In this document: piece after piece, positions 1-6,561 of the stretch
Position numbering within the stretch: the first letter of the stretch is position 1
Layout of the letters: every line of letters begins with the position of its first letter
From: Pseudomonadota bacterium
Lineage (GTDB): Bacteria > Pseudomonadota > Alphaproteobacteria > Rhizobiales > Rhizobiaceae
Length of the DNA stretch: 10,327 nt
Reading direction: 5' to 3'
Assembly (NCBI GenBank): GCA_023419995.1
Contig: JAEZXF010000354.1
Coordinates: forward strand, 1-10,327
Translations under genes and position numbers: made by a program
The notes under the pieces: model-generated
The model's database searches: none
What the model saw: only the letters and a program-made list of their open reading frames with translations
Told to the model about the DNA's origin: nothing

Positions 1-231
1 GATCAGCACCGGGGTGCCGATGCCGCGCGCGCGCAGCTCGGCGATCACCGAAAGGCCGTCGCGCCGGGGCAGCATCCTGTCGACCACCAGCACGTCGAAA
101 TCGCCTTCCGAGGCGAGCGCGAAACCCGCCTCGCCGTCGAAGGCGACATGGGCGTTGTGGCCGGCCTCGGCCAGCGCCTTCTTCAGATAGTCGGCCGCCT
201 CGCGGTCGTCCTCGATGACAAGAATCTTCAT
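1..231 (-). CDS. OmpR-family response regulator, N-terminal part (runs off left edge)
   Basis: The first 77 residues of a two-component response regulator are visible; the rest lies beyond the window. The receiver fold is clear: it starts MKILVIEDD with the acidic pair at residues 8-9, the phosphoacceptor aspartate is D51 in VVDRMLP, and a PRRDG turn follows. The missing part should hold the switch Thr and Lys and probably a winged-helix DNA-binding domain. The RMLPRRDG signature is typical of the CzcR/QseB-like regulators. In rhizobia such a gene commonly follows cycHJKL-degP and precedes its own sensor kinase and glnE; that neighbourhood is recalled from the group, not visible here. It has no convincing Shine-Dalgarno and begins only 17 nt after the T-run of the degP terminator. 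It therefore needs its own start signal, discussed at 232..266. The ligand and regulon cannot be told from this fragment. Confidence 0.9.
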   Translation of the reverse strand, partial: MKILVIEDDREAADYLKKALAEAGHNAHVAFDGEAGFALASEGDFDVLVVDRMLPRRDGLSVIAELRARGIGTPVLI

Positions 232-266
232 GGCCCATCTATACGCGAAAAAGGCGGCGGCCGAAG
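232..266 (-). promoter_or_regulatory. Candidate promoter of the left-edge response regulator, possibly giving a leaderless mRNA
   Basis: On the minus strand a TATAGA hexamer (238..243) lies 6 nt before the ATG at 231. That is the usual distance from a -10 element to the transcription start, so the message could begin at the ATG itself. No Shine-Dalgarno is present. The -35 position (CTTCGG at 261..266) matches the rhizobial CTTGAC type only in its first three bases and falls inside the degP terminator stem. The -10 is reasonable and the -35 is weak, so this is a tentative call. Confidence 0.3.
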
Positions 267-274
267 CCGCCGCC
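248..274 (-). terminator. Intrinsic (Rho-independent) terminator of degP
   Basis: Read on the minus strand, a perfect 9-bp all-G/C stem (GGCGGCGGC at 266..274 with GCCGCCGCC at 253..261) is closed by a UUCG tetraloop (262..265). The closing pair is C-G, which makes the extra-stable cUUCGg loop. Five T residues (248..252) follow directly. It lies 21 bp past the degP stop codon and separates degP from the next response regulator. It has all the sequence hallmarks of a strong intrinsic terminator. Confidence 0.93.
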
Positions 275-295
275 GTTCCGGGAATGGCTCAGGCC

Positions 296-1873
296 TCAGC
301 CATCGGCCAAGGGCAGCGCGATGAACTGGTTGGCATCGCCGCGGCTGACCTGCACCAGCACCGCCTTGCGGCCGGCATTCGCCGCGTCGGCGACCGCCTT
401 GTCGACGTCCTCGACGCTGGACACCTCGGCCGAGTTGACGCTGACGATGACGTCGCCGGCCTGGATGCCGCGCTCGGCGGCAGGGCTGCCCTGCTCGACA
501 TCGGTGACGACGAGCCCGTTGCCGTCCTCGGCCGGGGCGACCGTCAGGCCGAAATCGTCGAGCGTGGCGGCGCTCGCCGCGTCGTCGTCGGGCGTCTGCG
601 CGGGCGCATCGGCATCCGCGCTCTCGCCCGGCAGCTTGCCGAGCTCGACGCTGACCTTCTGCTCCGCGCCGGCGCGCCACAGGGTGACCTCGACCTTGGT
701 CGAGGGCGGGAAGCCGCCGACCACGCGCGCCAGCTCGCGCGGCGACGCGACGTTGCGCTCGTTGACCGCAGTGATGACGTCGCCCGCCCGGATGCCGGCG
801 TCGCGCGCCGGACCGTCGGCCTGCGCCTCCGTCACCAGCGCGCCCTTGGCATCCTTGAGACCGATCGATTCGGCGATCTCGTCGGTCACCGGCTGGATCT
901 GCACGCCGAGCCAGCCGCGCAGCACGGTGCCGTTCTCGATCAGGTTGCCGACGACCTCCTTGGCGGTCGAGGCCGGGATCGCGAAGGCGATGCCGACATT
1001 GCCGCCGGAGGGCGAGAAGATCGCGGTGTTGATGCCGACGACCTCGCCCTGGAGGTTGAAGGCCGGGCCGCCCGAGTTGCCGCGGTTCACCGCCGCGTCG
1101 ATCTGGATGAAGTCGTCATAGGGGCCGGCGCCGATGTCGCGGCCGCGGGCCGAGACGATGCCGGCCGTGACGGTGCCGCCGAGGCCGAACGGGTTGCCGA
1201 CGGCCACCACCCAGTCGCCGACGCGCACCTTGCCGTCGTCGGCGAAGGCGACGTAGGTGAACTCGCGGTCGGCATCGACCTTCAGCACGGCGAGGTCGGT
1301 GCGGCGGGCGGCGCCCACCAGCTCGGCCTCGAGCTCGGAGCCATCGTCGAGGACGACGGTGAAGGTCTGGCCGCCCTGCCCGACGTGGTTGTTGGTGACG
1401 ATGTAGCCGTCACCCGAGATGAAGAAGCCCGAGCCCTGCGAGACGGGGCGCGTGCGCTCGCGGTTGCCATGACGGCGATGCTCGCGCTCGGCGCGGCGCT
1501 CGCTGCGCGGGCCGCGGTCGCCGCGGAACTCCTGGTCGCCGCGGAACTCGCGGAAGAAGCGCTTCAGCGGATGGTCGTTGGGCAGCTCGTCGAAGCCCGG
1601 CATGTCGAAGCCGAAGGAGAACGGGCCGCCGCGGTCGGAGGCCGCCTCGACCTTGGCCTGCACGCGGACGCTGACGACCGCCGGCGAAACCTTCTCGACG
1701 ACGTCGGCGAAGCCGGTCGCCTGCACGCCCTCGACGCGCACGGCGTCGGCGAGCACCGGCGCGGTGCCGCTGGTCACGGCGCCGAACCCGATCGCGCCGG
1801 CGATGGCAAGCGAGGCGGCGGCGCCGAGCAGGCGGCTGCGGGTCCTGGACGGGGATTTGGTCTGGTTCTGCAT
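296..1873 (-). CDS. degP: Periplasmic serine protease/chaperone DegP (HtrA family, Do-type)
   Basis: Encodes a 525-residue HtrA-family protease that degrades or refolds damaged periplasmic proteins. The N-terminus is an export signal: basic residues 10-14, then a hydrophobic run at about 15-34. The trypsin-like domain has the full triad: H163 in TNNHV, D193 in RTDLAVL and S267 in the GNSGGP loop. Two PDZ domains follow at about 320-415 and 438-520, the arrangement of E. coli DegP/DegQ. An Arg/Glu-rich low-complexity segment at about 111-142 sits where the LA loop region lies. I chose the ATG at 1873 because AAGGA stands 9 nt upstream. An in-frame GTG at 1909 has no Shine-Dalgarno and would add 12 residues before the signal. 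The gene is 138 bp downstream of ccmH with no convincing terminator between, so it may have its own promoter, read-through from the ccm operon, or both. Its leader forms a hairpin over the ribosome-binding site (see 1861..1933), and it ends at a strong terminator. Confidence 0.96.
   Translation of the reverse strand: MQNQTKSPSRTRSRLLGAAASLAIAGAIGFGAVTSGTAPVLADAVRVEGVQATGFADVVEKVSPAVVSVRVQAKVEAASDRGGPFSFGFDMPGFDELPNDHPLKRFFREFRGDQEFRGDRGPRSERRAEREHRRHGNRERTRPVSQGSGFFISGDGYIVTNNHVGQGGQTFTVVLDDGSELEAELVGAARRTDLAVLKVDADREFTYVAFADDGKVRVGDWVVAVGNPFGLGGTVTAGIVSARGRDIGAGPYDDFIQIDAAVNRGNSGGPAFNLQGEVVGINTAIFSPSGGNVGIAFAIPASTAKEVVGNLIENGTVLRGWLGVQIQPVTDEIAESIGLKDAKGALVTEAQADGPARDAGIRAGDVITAVNERNVASPRELARVVGGFPPSTKVEVTLWRAGAEQKVSVELGKLPGESADADAPAQTPDDDAASAATLDDFGLTVAPAEDGNGLVVTDVEQGSPAAERGIQAGDVIVSVNSAEVSSVEDVDKAVADAANAGRKAVLVQVSRGDANQFIALPLADG
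1516..1549 (-). repeat. Imperfect 18-bp tandem repeat inside degP
   Basis: A 16-base unit occurs at 1516..1531 and again identically at 1534..1549, a period of 18 bp. It encodes two successive EFRGD hexads (residues about 115-120 within the Arg-rich linker of DegP). Because the period is a multiple of three, the frame is kept. Gain or loss by replication slippage would change only linker length. Confidence 0.85.
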
Positions 1874-1933
1874 GATTCTGGTTCCTTCGTCGAACGGCGG
1901 GATGTGCACATGGTCACATCGTTCGGAACCAGA
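1861..1933 (-). promoter_or_regulatory. degP leader hairpin covering the Shine-Dalgarno (candidate RNA thermometer/translational switch)
   Basis: In the degP mRNA, UCUGGUUCC (1925..1933) is perfectly complementary to GGAACCAGA (1877..1885), whose GGA belongs to the AAGGA Shine-Dalgarno. Nested inside are GAAC/GUUC (1921..1924 with 1892..1895) and GAUGUG/CACAUC (1915..1920 with 1901..1906) around an 8-nt loop. The 3' side carries a 6-nt and a 5-nt bulge. The ribosome-binding site would be closed when this folds, as in RNA thermometers of heat-shock genes. It is not a clear match to the ROSE or fourU types. The complementarity is seen directly; the regulatory role is inferred. The same palindromes could instead be DNA operator sites. 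A CTATCT at 1933..1938 used as a -10 would start transcription inside the 5' arm and break the outer stem. Confidence 0.5.
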
Positions 1934-2011
1934 GATAGGGCGGCGAACCTTACGGCGCTGTTGCCGCTGGATGAAACTTTCGTAATCTTTGCCCGCGCGC
2001 CCTCGGGCGCA

Positions 2012-2479
2012 TCATTCGGCGCGGTCGAGAATGTCCCTGAGCCGCGCCTCCTCCTCGGCACTGAGCGCCGCCGGGCGTGCCTGCGCGGGACGGCGGCGGC
2101 GAAGGGCATAGGCGAGCAGGACCCCGCCGCCGATGGCGAGAAGCAGCGCCGGCGTCGCCCACAGCAGCGCATTGCGGCCGCTGAACCGCGGCTGGAGCAG
2201 CACGAACTCGCCGTAGCGCGACACGACGTAGTCGATGACCTGCTGGTCCGTCTCCCCTGCGGCAAGCCGCTCGCGGACGAGCACCCGCAGGTCGCGCGCC
2301 AGCTCGGCGTCGGAATCGTCGATCGACTGGTTCTGGCAGACCATGCAGCGCAGCCCGGCCGACAGGTTGCGCGCCCGCTGCTCGAGCACCGGATCGTCCA
2401 GCATCTCGGACGGCTGCACGGCGAGCGACGGCCCGCAGAGGCCGAGAAGAAGGACGAGCGCGGCGAGAAGGCGGGTCAT
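2012..2479 (-). CDS. ccmH: Cytochrome c maturation protein CcmH (CycL), apocytochrome thiol reductase subunit
   Basis: A 155-residue membrane-anchored periplasmic thiol-disulfide protein. It helps keep the CXXCH cysteines of apocytochrome c reduced and works with CcmF and CcmI in haem ligation. Residues 1-20 form a signal sequence. The hallmark motif LRCMVCQNQSI follows, with the redox cysteines at C45 and C48. The helical bundle continues to about 95, then a transmembrane helix at about 104-126 and a short basic cytoplasmic tail. This is the short alphaproteobacterial form without the TPR extension of E. coli CcmH; that part is supplied by CcmI. The ATG overlaps the ccmF stop (ATGA) and is preceded by GGAGG 10 nt upstream inside ccmF, so it is translationally coupled. 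It is the last gene of ccmIEFH. Confidence 0.96.
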   Translation of the reverse strand: MTRLLAALVLLLGLCGPSLAVQPSEMLDDPVLEQRARNLSAGLRCMVCQNQSIDDSDAELARDLRVLVRERLAAGETDQQVIDYVVSRYGEFVLLQPRFSGRNALLWATPALLLAIGGGVLLAYALRRRRPAQARPAALSAEEEARLRDILDRAE

Positions 2480-4467
2480 TCGGCCGGCGCCTCCGCCGTG
2501 CGGGCGGGCCGGGCGCGGCGGCGCGCGGGGGCGCCGACGCGCAGCCTGCGATCGAGCAGCGAGACTGTGCCGCCCGCCATCATCACCAGCCCGCCGATCC
2601 AGATCAGCAGCACCTGGGGCTTCCACCACGCGCGGACGACCACGCCGCCGTCGCCGGTGGCGTCGCCCAGCGCGACATAGAGCTGGCTGAAGCCGCGCGT
2701 GGCGATGCCCGCTTCCGTGGTCGGCATCTGGCGGGCGGTGTAGAGCCGCTTCGACGACACCATCTCGCCGACCTTGCGGCCGCCGCTGAAATAGGTGAAG
2801 CGGCCCTGCTCCTCGGTGAAGTTCGGGCCGCGATGCGGCGCGATGCCCTCGAAGCGCAGCGTGTAGCCGGCGACGGGCATGGTGTCGCCCGGCCGCATGA
2901 CCTCGATGTGCTCGGCTTCGAGCGAGGTGACGGCGACGATGCCGAGCACGGTGACGCCGAGGCCGAGATGCGCCACCGCCGTGCCCCAGATCGAGCGCGA
3001 CAGGCCGGCGAGCCGGCGCAGCACGACGGACGGGACTTCCCTGCCGATGCCGGCCTTGATGCCGAGATCCGTCAGCGCGCCGGCGATGAGCCAGACGCCG
3101 AGGCCGATGCCGAGGGCGGAGAGCGCCCCTGCCCCGTCGACGGCCGACCAGACGACGATCGCGGCGAGCAGCGCGCCGCCGAAGGCCGCGTAGAGGCGCT
3201 GCGACACCGCCCACAGGTCGCCCCGCTTCCACGCGAGCAGCGGGCCGAAGGGCACCGCCACGAGGAGCGGCACCGCCAGAGGAATGAAGGTGAGGTTGAA
3301 GAACGGCGCGCCCACCGAGATCTTGTCGCCGGCCACCGCCTCGACCAGCAGCGGGTAGAGCGTGCCGATCAACACCGTCGCCGCGGCGGTGGTGAGGAAC
3401 AGGTTGTTGAGGACGAGCGCGCCCTCGCGCGACACCGGATGGAACAGGCCGCCCTGCGACAGGGAGCCCGCGCGCAGCGCGAACAGCGCCAGCGAGCCGC
3501 CGATGAAGAAGACGAGGATCAGCAGGATGAACAGGCCGCGCGCCGGGTCGGTGGCGAAGGCGTGGACCGAGGTCAGCACGCCGGAACGCACGAGGAAGGT
3601 GCCGAGCAGCGACAGCGAGAAGGTGAGGATGGCCAGAAGCAGCGTCCAGATCTTGAGCGCCGAGCGCTTCTCCATCACGATCGCGGAATGCAATAGCGCC
3701 GTGCCGGACAGCCACGGCAGGAACGAGGCGTTCTCGACCGGGTCCCAGAACCACCAGCCGCCCCAGCCGAGCTCGTAATAGGCCCAGTACGACCCCATCG
3801 CGATGCCGCCGGTCAGGAATATCCAGGCGGCGAGCGTCCACGGCCGGACCCAGCGCGCCCACGCCGCGTCGATCCGGCCCTCGATCAACGCCGCGACGGC
3901 GAAGGAGAAGCAGACGGAGAAGCCGACATAGCCGAGATAGAGCAGCGGCGGATGCACCGCGAGGCCGACATCCTGCAGGATCGGATTCAGGTCGCGACCC
4001 TCGAGCGGCGCGGGATCGAGCCGGGCGAACGGGTTGGAGGTGGCGAGGATGAACAACAGGAAGGCCGCGCCGACGAGCCCCTGCACCGAGAGGACGTTGG
4101 CGCGCAGCGAGGCGGGCAGGTTCTTGCCGAACCACGCCACCAGCGCCCCGAAGAAGGAGAGGATGAGCACCCACAGGAGCATCGACCCCTCGTGGTTGCC
4201 CCAGACGCCGGTGACCTTGTAGAGCATCGGCTTGGCCGAGTGCGAGTTCTCCCACACGTTGACGAGGGAGAAGTCCGACTGGACATAGGCGGCGGTCAGC
4301 ACGGCAAAGGCCAGCGCCGTCAGGACGAAGCCGGCCACGGCCGAGGGGCCGGCGACGGCGATGAGCCTGCCGTCGTGAAGGCGCGTGCCGGCGAGCGGCA
4401 CCGCGAACTGCACGAGCGACATCGCGAAGGCCAGCACCAGCGCAAAATGGCCGAGTTCGACGATCAT
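2476..4467 (-). CDS. ccmF: Haem lyase subunit CcmF (CycK)
   Basis: A 663-residue polytopic inner-membrane protein that takes haem from holo-CcmE and attaches it to apocytochrome c in the CcmFHI complex. The WWD haem-handling domain is intact: WGGWWFWDPVENASFLPWL at residues 235-253. The haem-ligand histidines known in the family are all present, at H172 (VHPPLLY), H260 (ALLHS), H302 (TSVHAF) and H500 (AHLGLG). Many hydrophobic helices span the first 510 residues. A periplasmic domain of about 110 residues follows (about 515-615), then a final helix (about 618-636) and an Arg/Ala-rich tail. The length is normal for the family. The gene starts 28 bp after ccmE, with GCGGAG as a likely Shine-Dalgarno, and its stop overlaps the ccmH start. 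Confidence 0.97.
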   Translation of the reverse strand: MIVELGHFALVLAFAMSLVQFAVPLAGTRLHDGRLIAVAGPSAVAGFVLTALAFAVLTAAYVQSDFSLVNVWENSHSAKPMLYKVTGVWGNHEGSMLLWVLILSFFGALVAWFGKNLPASLRANVLSVQGLVGAAFLLFILATSNPFARLDPAPLEGRDLNPILQDVGLAVHPPLLYLGYVGFSVCFSFAVAALIEGRIDAAWARWVRPWTLAAWIFLTGGIAMGSYWAYYELGWGGWWFWDPVENASFLPWLSGTALLHSAIVMEKRSALKIWTLLLAILTFSLSLLGTFLVRSGVLTSVHAFATDPARGLFILLILVFFIGGSLALFALRAGSLSQGGLFHPVSREGALVLNNLFLTTAAATVLIGTLYPLLVEAVAGDKISVGAPFFNLTFIPLAVPLLVAVPFGPLLAWKRGDLWAVSQRLYAAFGGALLAAIVVWSAVDGAGALSALGIGLGVWLIAGALTDLGIKAGIGREVPSVVLRRLAGLSRSIWGTAVAHLGLGVTVLGIVAVTSLEAEHIEVMRPGDTMPVAGYTLRFEGIAPHRGPNFTEEQGRFTYFSGGRKVGEMVSSKRLYTARQMPTTEAGIATRGFSQLYVALGDATGDGGVVVRAWWKPQVLLIWIGGLVMMAGGTVSLLDRRLRVGAPARRRARPARTAEAPAE

Positions 4468-4495
4468 CGCACCGCTCCGCCCGCCCCCGGCAGGT

Positions 4496-4933
4496 TCACT
4501 CCGCGTGCTGCCACAGCCCGCTCTCCTTCAGGCCGTCGGCCACCTCTTTCGGCATATAGTTTTCGTCGTGCTTGGCAAGCACGCTGTCGGCGACGAACAC
4601 CCCGTCGGGGCCGAATGCGCCCTCGGTGACGATGCCCTGCTCCTCACGGACCAGGTCGGGCAGGATGCCGTTATAGGCGACCTGCACCGAATGGACCTGG
4701 TCGGTCACCGCGAACGCGACCTCGGTGCCCGCGCCGCGCACGACGGTGCCCTTCTCGACCAGCCCGCCGAGGCGGATGCGCTGGCCGGGTTCGACGGAGG
4801 CGGTCTGAAGTTCCGCCGGCATGTAGAAATACGAGGTCTTCTGCCCCAGCGCATAGAAGACCAGGGCGGCCGCGACCGCCAGAAAGCCCATCGCCCCGCC
4901 GATAACCGAAAGCCGCTTCTGCTTGCGCGTCAT
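4496..4933 (-). CDS. ccmE: Periplasmic haem chaperone CcmE (CycJ)
   Basis: A 145-residue membrane-anchored chaperone that binds haem covalently in the periplasm and hands it to CcmF. A basic N-terminus (TRKQKR) precedes one transmembrane helix at about 9-29. An OB-fold beta-barrel domain follows. The conserved motif LAKHDENYMP carries H122, which forms the covalent haem bond, and Y126, an axial ligand in the family. The C-terminal tail is short and polar. The start codon is 6 bp after the ccmI stop, and the AAGGAG Shine-Dalgarno lies in the last ccmI codons, so the two genes are coupled. Loading by CcmABCD would need genes elsewhere in the genome; they are not in this window, which is the usual split arrangement in rhizobia. 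Confidence 0.97.
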   Translation of the reverse strand: MTRKQKRLSVIGGAMGFLAVAAALVFYALGQKTSYFYMPAELQTASVEPGQRIRLGGLVEKGTVVRGAGTEVAFAVTDQVHSVQVAYNGILPDLVREEQGIVTEGAFGPDGVFVADSVLAKHDENYMPKEVADGLKESGLWQHAE

Positions 4934-4939
4934 CGCACC

Positions 4940-6055
4940 CTACTCCTTCGCTTCCACACCCAGCGCGGCGGCGAACGCCTGAAGTTCGGCCGACTTCGCG
5001 CTGCCTTGCCCGAGCGCCTCGATGCCGCGCGCCAGGGCGTCGGCCGCGTCCTCGCGCCGTTCGAGCACGACATAGGACTGCACCAGCCGCTGCCAGCCTT
5101 CCGGATTGTCCGGATTCTCGCGCAGCCTCTGGTCGAGGCCGGCCACCATCTCACCGATCATCTCGGCGCGGGCCTTGTCCGAGATCAATCCGGCAGCCTC
5201 GACATCGTCCGCGGTGGGGCCGGGTCGCACGGTTCCGCCCAGGTCGGCGATCGCCTGCTCGATCGTCGGCCGCCAGGGTGAGGCATCCGGAAGATCGGGG
5301 AGCATGGCGGTGAACGCGGCGACCGCCTCCTCGTGGCGGCCCTCCTGCGCCAGCGAGGCGGCGATCAGGAACCGTACCTTGGGGTTCTTGGGCTCCAGAG
5401 CCGATGCGCGCTCGAAGGCAGCCTTCGCCTCGGGCGTGATCGCGCCGCCGGCGGCAGACGTGAGCGCCTCGCCGAACGCCATCTCGCGCGCGGCCGAGGC
5501 TCCGAGAATGCGGATCGCATGCCGATAGGCGGCGGCAGCGTCCTCATGGCGGCCGATGCGGCTATAGATCGGCGCCAGAACCTCCCAGCCGCGCCCGTCC
5601 TCGGGGTTGTCGGCCAGGTGGCGCTCGGCGCGCGCGATCAGTTCGAAGACGGTGTTCTCGGCGGGGTTGCGCTCGAGCCGCGCCTGTAGGGGCTGCGACG
5701 GCAGATGCGGCGAACCGATCGCGGCGTAGATCCCCCAGCTGGCGATCGGCACGGCGAGGACGGCCAGCGTGGCGACGAGGCGCCCGGCGCGGCCGCCCGC
5801 CCCCGCGCGCGTCCCGCCTTCCTGTCCGGCGAGCCTGAGGATACGGCGGCCGATCTCGGCCCGCGCCTCGGCGGCCTCGCTGGCGTCGATCGCGCCGCGG
5901 GCAAGGTCGTGTTCCAGCTCGGCGAGCTGGTCCTGATAGACGGCCATGTCGAAGCCGGGGCCGTCCGCCTCGTCCGCCTTGCGGCGGGCCAATGGCAGGA
6001 GCACCGCCAGGCAGGCGAGCAGCGTCAACAGTGCGGCAATGATCCAGAAGGGCAT
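4940..6055 (-). CDS. ccmI: Cytochrome c biogenesis protein CcmI (CycH), TPR apocytochrome chaperone
   Basis: A 371-residue protein that binds the C-terminal region of apocytochrome c and presents it to the CcmFH haem lyase. The layout is the alphaproteobacterial CcmI type: a transmembrane helix at residues 4-22, a charged cytoplasmic segment with the YQDQLAELEHDLARG heptad-like motif (40-54), a second helix at about 92-113, and a periplasmic TPR region from about 140 to the end. TPR-like units include NPEDGRGWEVLAPIYSRIGR and NPDNPEGWQRLVQSYVVLER. It is the first gene of ccmIEFH. There is no clear Shine-Dalgarno before the ATG; instead a promoter-like sequence lies just upstream (6062..6090), suggesting a leaderless message. 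E. coli carries the equivalent TPR domain fused to CcmH. Confidence 0.95.
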   Translation of the reverse strand: MPFWIIAALLTLLACLAVLLPLARRKADEADGPGFDMAVYQDQLAELEHDLARGAIDASEAAEARAEIGRRILRLAGQEGGTRAGAGGRAGRLVATLAVLAVPIASWGIYAAIGSPHLPSQPLQARLERNPAENTVFELIARAERHLADNPEDGRGWEVLAPIYSRIGRHEDAAAAYRHAIRILGASAAREMAFGEALTSAAGGAITPEAKAAFERASALEPKNPKVRFLIAASLAQEGRHEEAVAAFTAMLPDLPDASPWRPTIEQAIADLGGTVRPGPTADDVEAAGLISDKARAEMIGEMVAGLDQRLRENPDNPEGWQRLVQSYVVLERREDAADALARGIEALGQGSAKSAELQAFAAALGVEAKE

Positions 6056-6061
6056 GGCTAT

Positions 6062-6090
6062 CAGATAGACGTTGCGTCACCCGATGCCAA
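6062..6090 (-). promoter_or_regulatory. Candidate promoter of the ccmIEFH operon
   Basis: On the minus strand TTGGCA (6085..6090) is separated by 17 bp from TATCTG (6062..6067). Shifting one base gives CTATCT, close to the rhizobial CTATAT -10. The -10 ends 6 nt before the ccmI ATG at 6055, so transcription would begin at or next to the start codon. The spacing is ideal and the hexamers are moderate matches. It sits in the only gap (68 bp) between the lipoprotein gene and ccmI, where an operon promoter is expected. Confidence 0.45.
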
Positions 6091-6123
6091 TGATTGACGA
6101 GTGCGGCTTTTTGGCGATCCCGC

Positions 6124-6561
6124 CTACGCCAGCGGCGTCCAGCTTCCGTCCGCGTTGCGGCACGCGGTCCCGCGGGCGGTCTGCGAGCGGCCCTCGACGG
6201 TGACGGTATGGCTATACTGGCGGCAGTCCTGCGAGCCCACCCGATAGGGCGAGCCGGCGATCACCTCGCCGCCGCGGCCGTTCCGGCTGCCCCAGGCGAC
6301 GCCCTGTCCGGCGGGCGTATGCTCGAGCGCGCGGTACTCGGCCTCCAGCGCTCGCCTGCGGTCCTGCGAATCGAGGCCGGCGCCGACCTGCCCGCCGATC
6401 TGGCCTCCGGCCATCGCCTCGACGATGGCGGTACCGACGCGCGGCTGGCTGCGTGGCACCTCGGCGAATGCCCGCGCCGACGGCCCCGAGCCGCCGGAAC
6501 CCGCCGTCGAGCACGCGGAAAGCGCAACCGCCACAGTCACTGCCGCAATCTTCCAGAACAT
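6124..6561 (-). CDS. Small outer-membrane lipoprotein, 17-kDa surface-antigen (RT0821/Lpp0805-like) family
   Basis: A 145-residue predicted lipoprotein. The signal peptide MFWKIAAVTVAVALSAC ends in the lipobox LSAC, so lipidation is expected at C17. A Gly/Ser linker follows, then a glycine-zipper stretch (GGQIGGQVGAGLD, 52-64) that could insert into or pack against membrane, and a basic segment at 68-71. The C-terminal domain has C113 and C134, able to form a disulfide, with the ending DGSWTPL. This pattern matches the rickettsial 17-kDa antigen and RT0821/Lpp0805 surface proteins, whose biochemical role is unclear. I start at the ATG at 6561: it has GGGGAAG 10 nt upstream and puts the signal peptide at the N-terminus, whereas the longer frame to 6630 adds a basic non-signal extension. 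It is 111 bp downstream of feuQ and may have its own promoter. Confidence 0.85.
   Translation of the reverse strand: MFWKIAAVTVAVALSACSTAGSGGSGPSARAFAEVPRSQPRVGTAIVEAMAGGQIGGQVGAGLDSQDRRRALEAEYRALEHTPAGQGVAWGSRNGRGGEVIAGSPYRVGSQDCRQYSHTVTVEGRSQTARGTACRNADGSWTPLA

Noticed and set aside
1874..1909. A GTG start that would extend DegP by 12 residues.
   Set aside because: It lies inside the leader hairpin without a Shine-Dalgarno, while the ATG at 1873 has AAGGA at good spacing and leads directly into the signal sequence.
1997..2010. A GCGCCC/GGGCGC inverted repeat just after ccmH, considered as a terminator.
   Set aside because: The arms are 6 bp with a 2-nt centre and no T-run follows, so termination is not supported. 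degP may therefore also be read from the ccm operon.
1920..2011. Heat-shock (RpoH) or extracytoplasmic sigma (GGAAC-type) promoter for degP.
   Set aside because: I could not find a CTTGAA or GGAAC -35 at proper spacing from a matching -10. The GGAACC present is part of the leader hairpin at the Shine-Dalgarno.
215..2680. An 821-codon open frame on the plus strand, antisense to degP, ccmH and the end of ccmF.
   Set aside because: Its product is a low-complexity Ala/Arg/Asp/Gly-rich string with no recognisable domain. It lies opposite three well-supported genes and is explained by high GC content and third-position bias.
2833..3696. A 287-codon charged open frame on the plus strand opposite ccmF.
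   Set aside because: It is an Arg/Glu/Gln-rich mirror of membrane-helix codons, with no start signal and full overlap with the confidently identified ccmF.
2480..4255. The ccmH reading frame stays open far upstream through ccmF, suggesting a 747-residue protein.
   Set aside because: The upstream part is Arg/Ala/Gly-rich shadow sequence in a second frame of ccmF. The true CcmH begins at the ATG at 2479 with a signal peptide and a GGAGG upstream.
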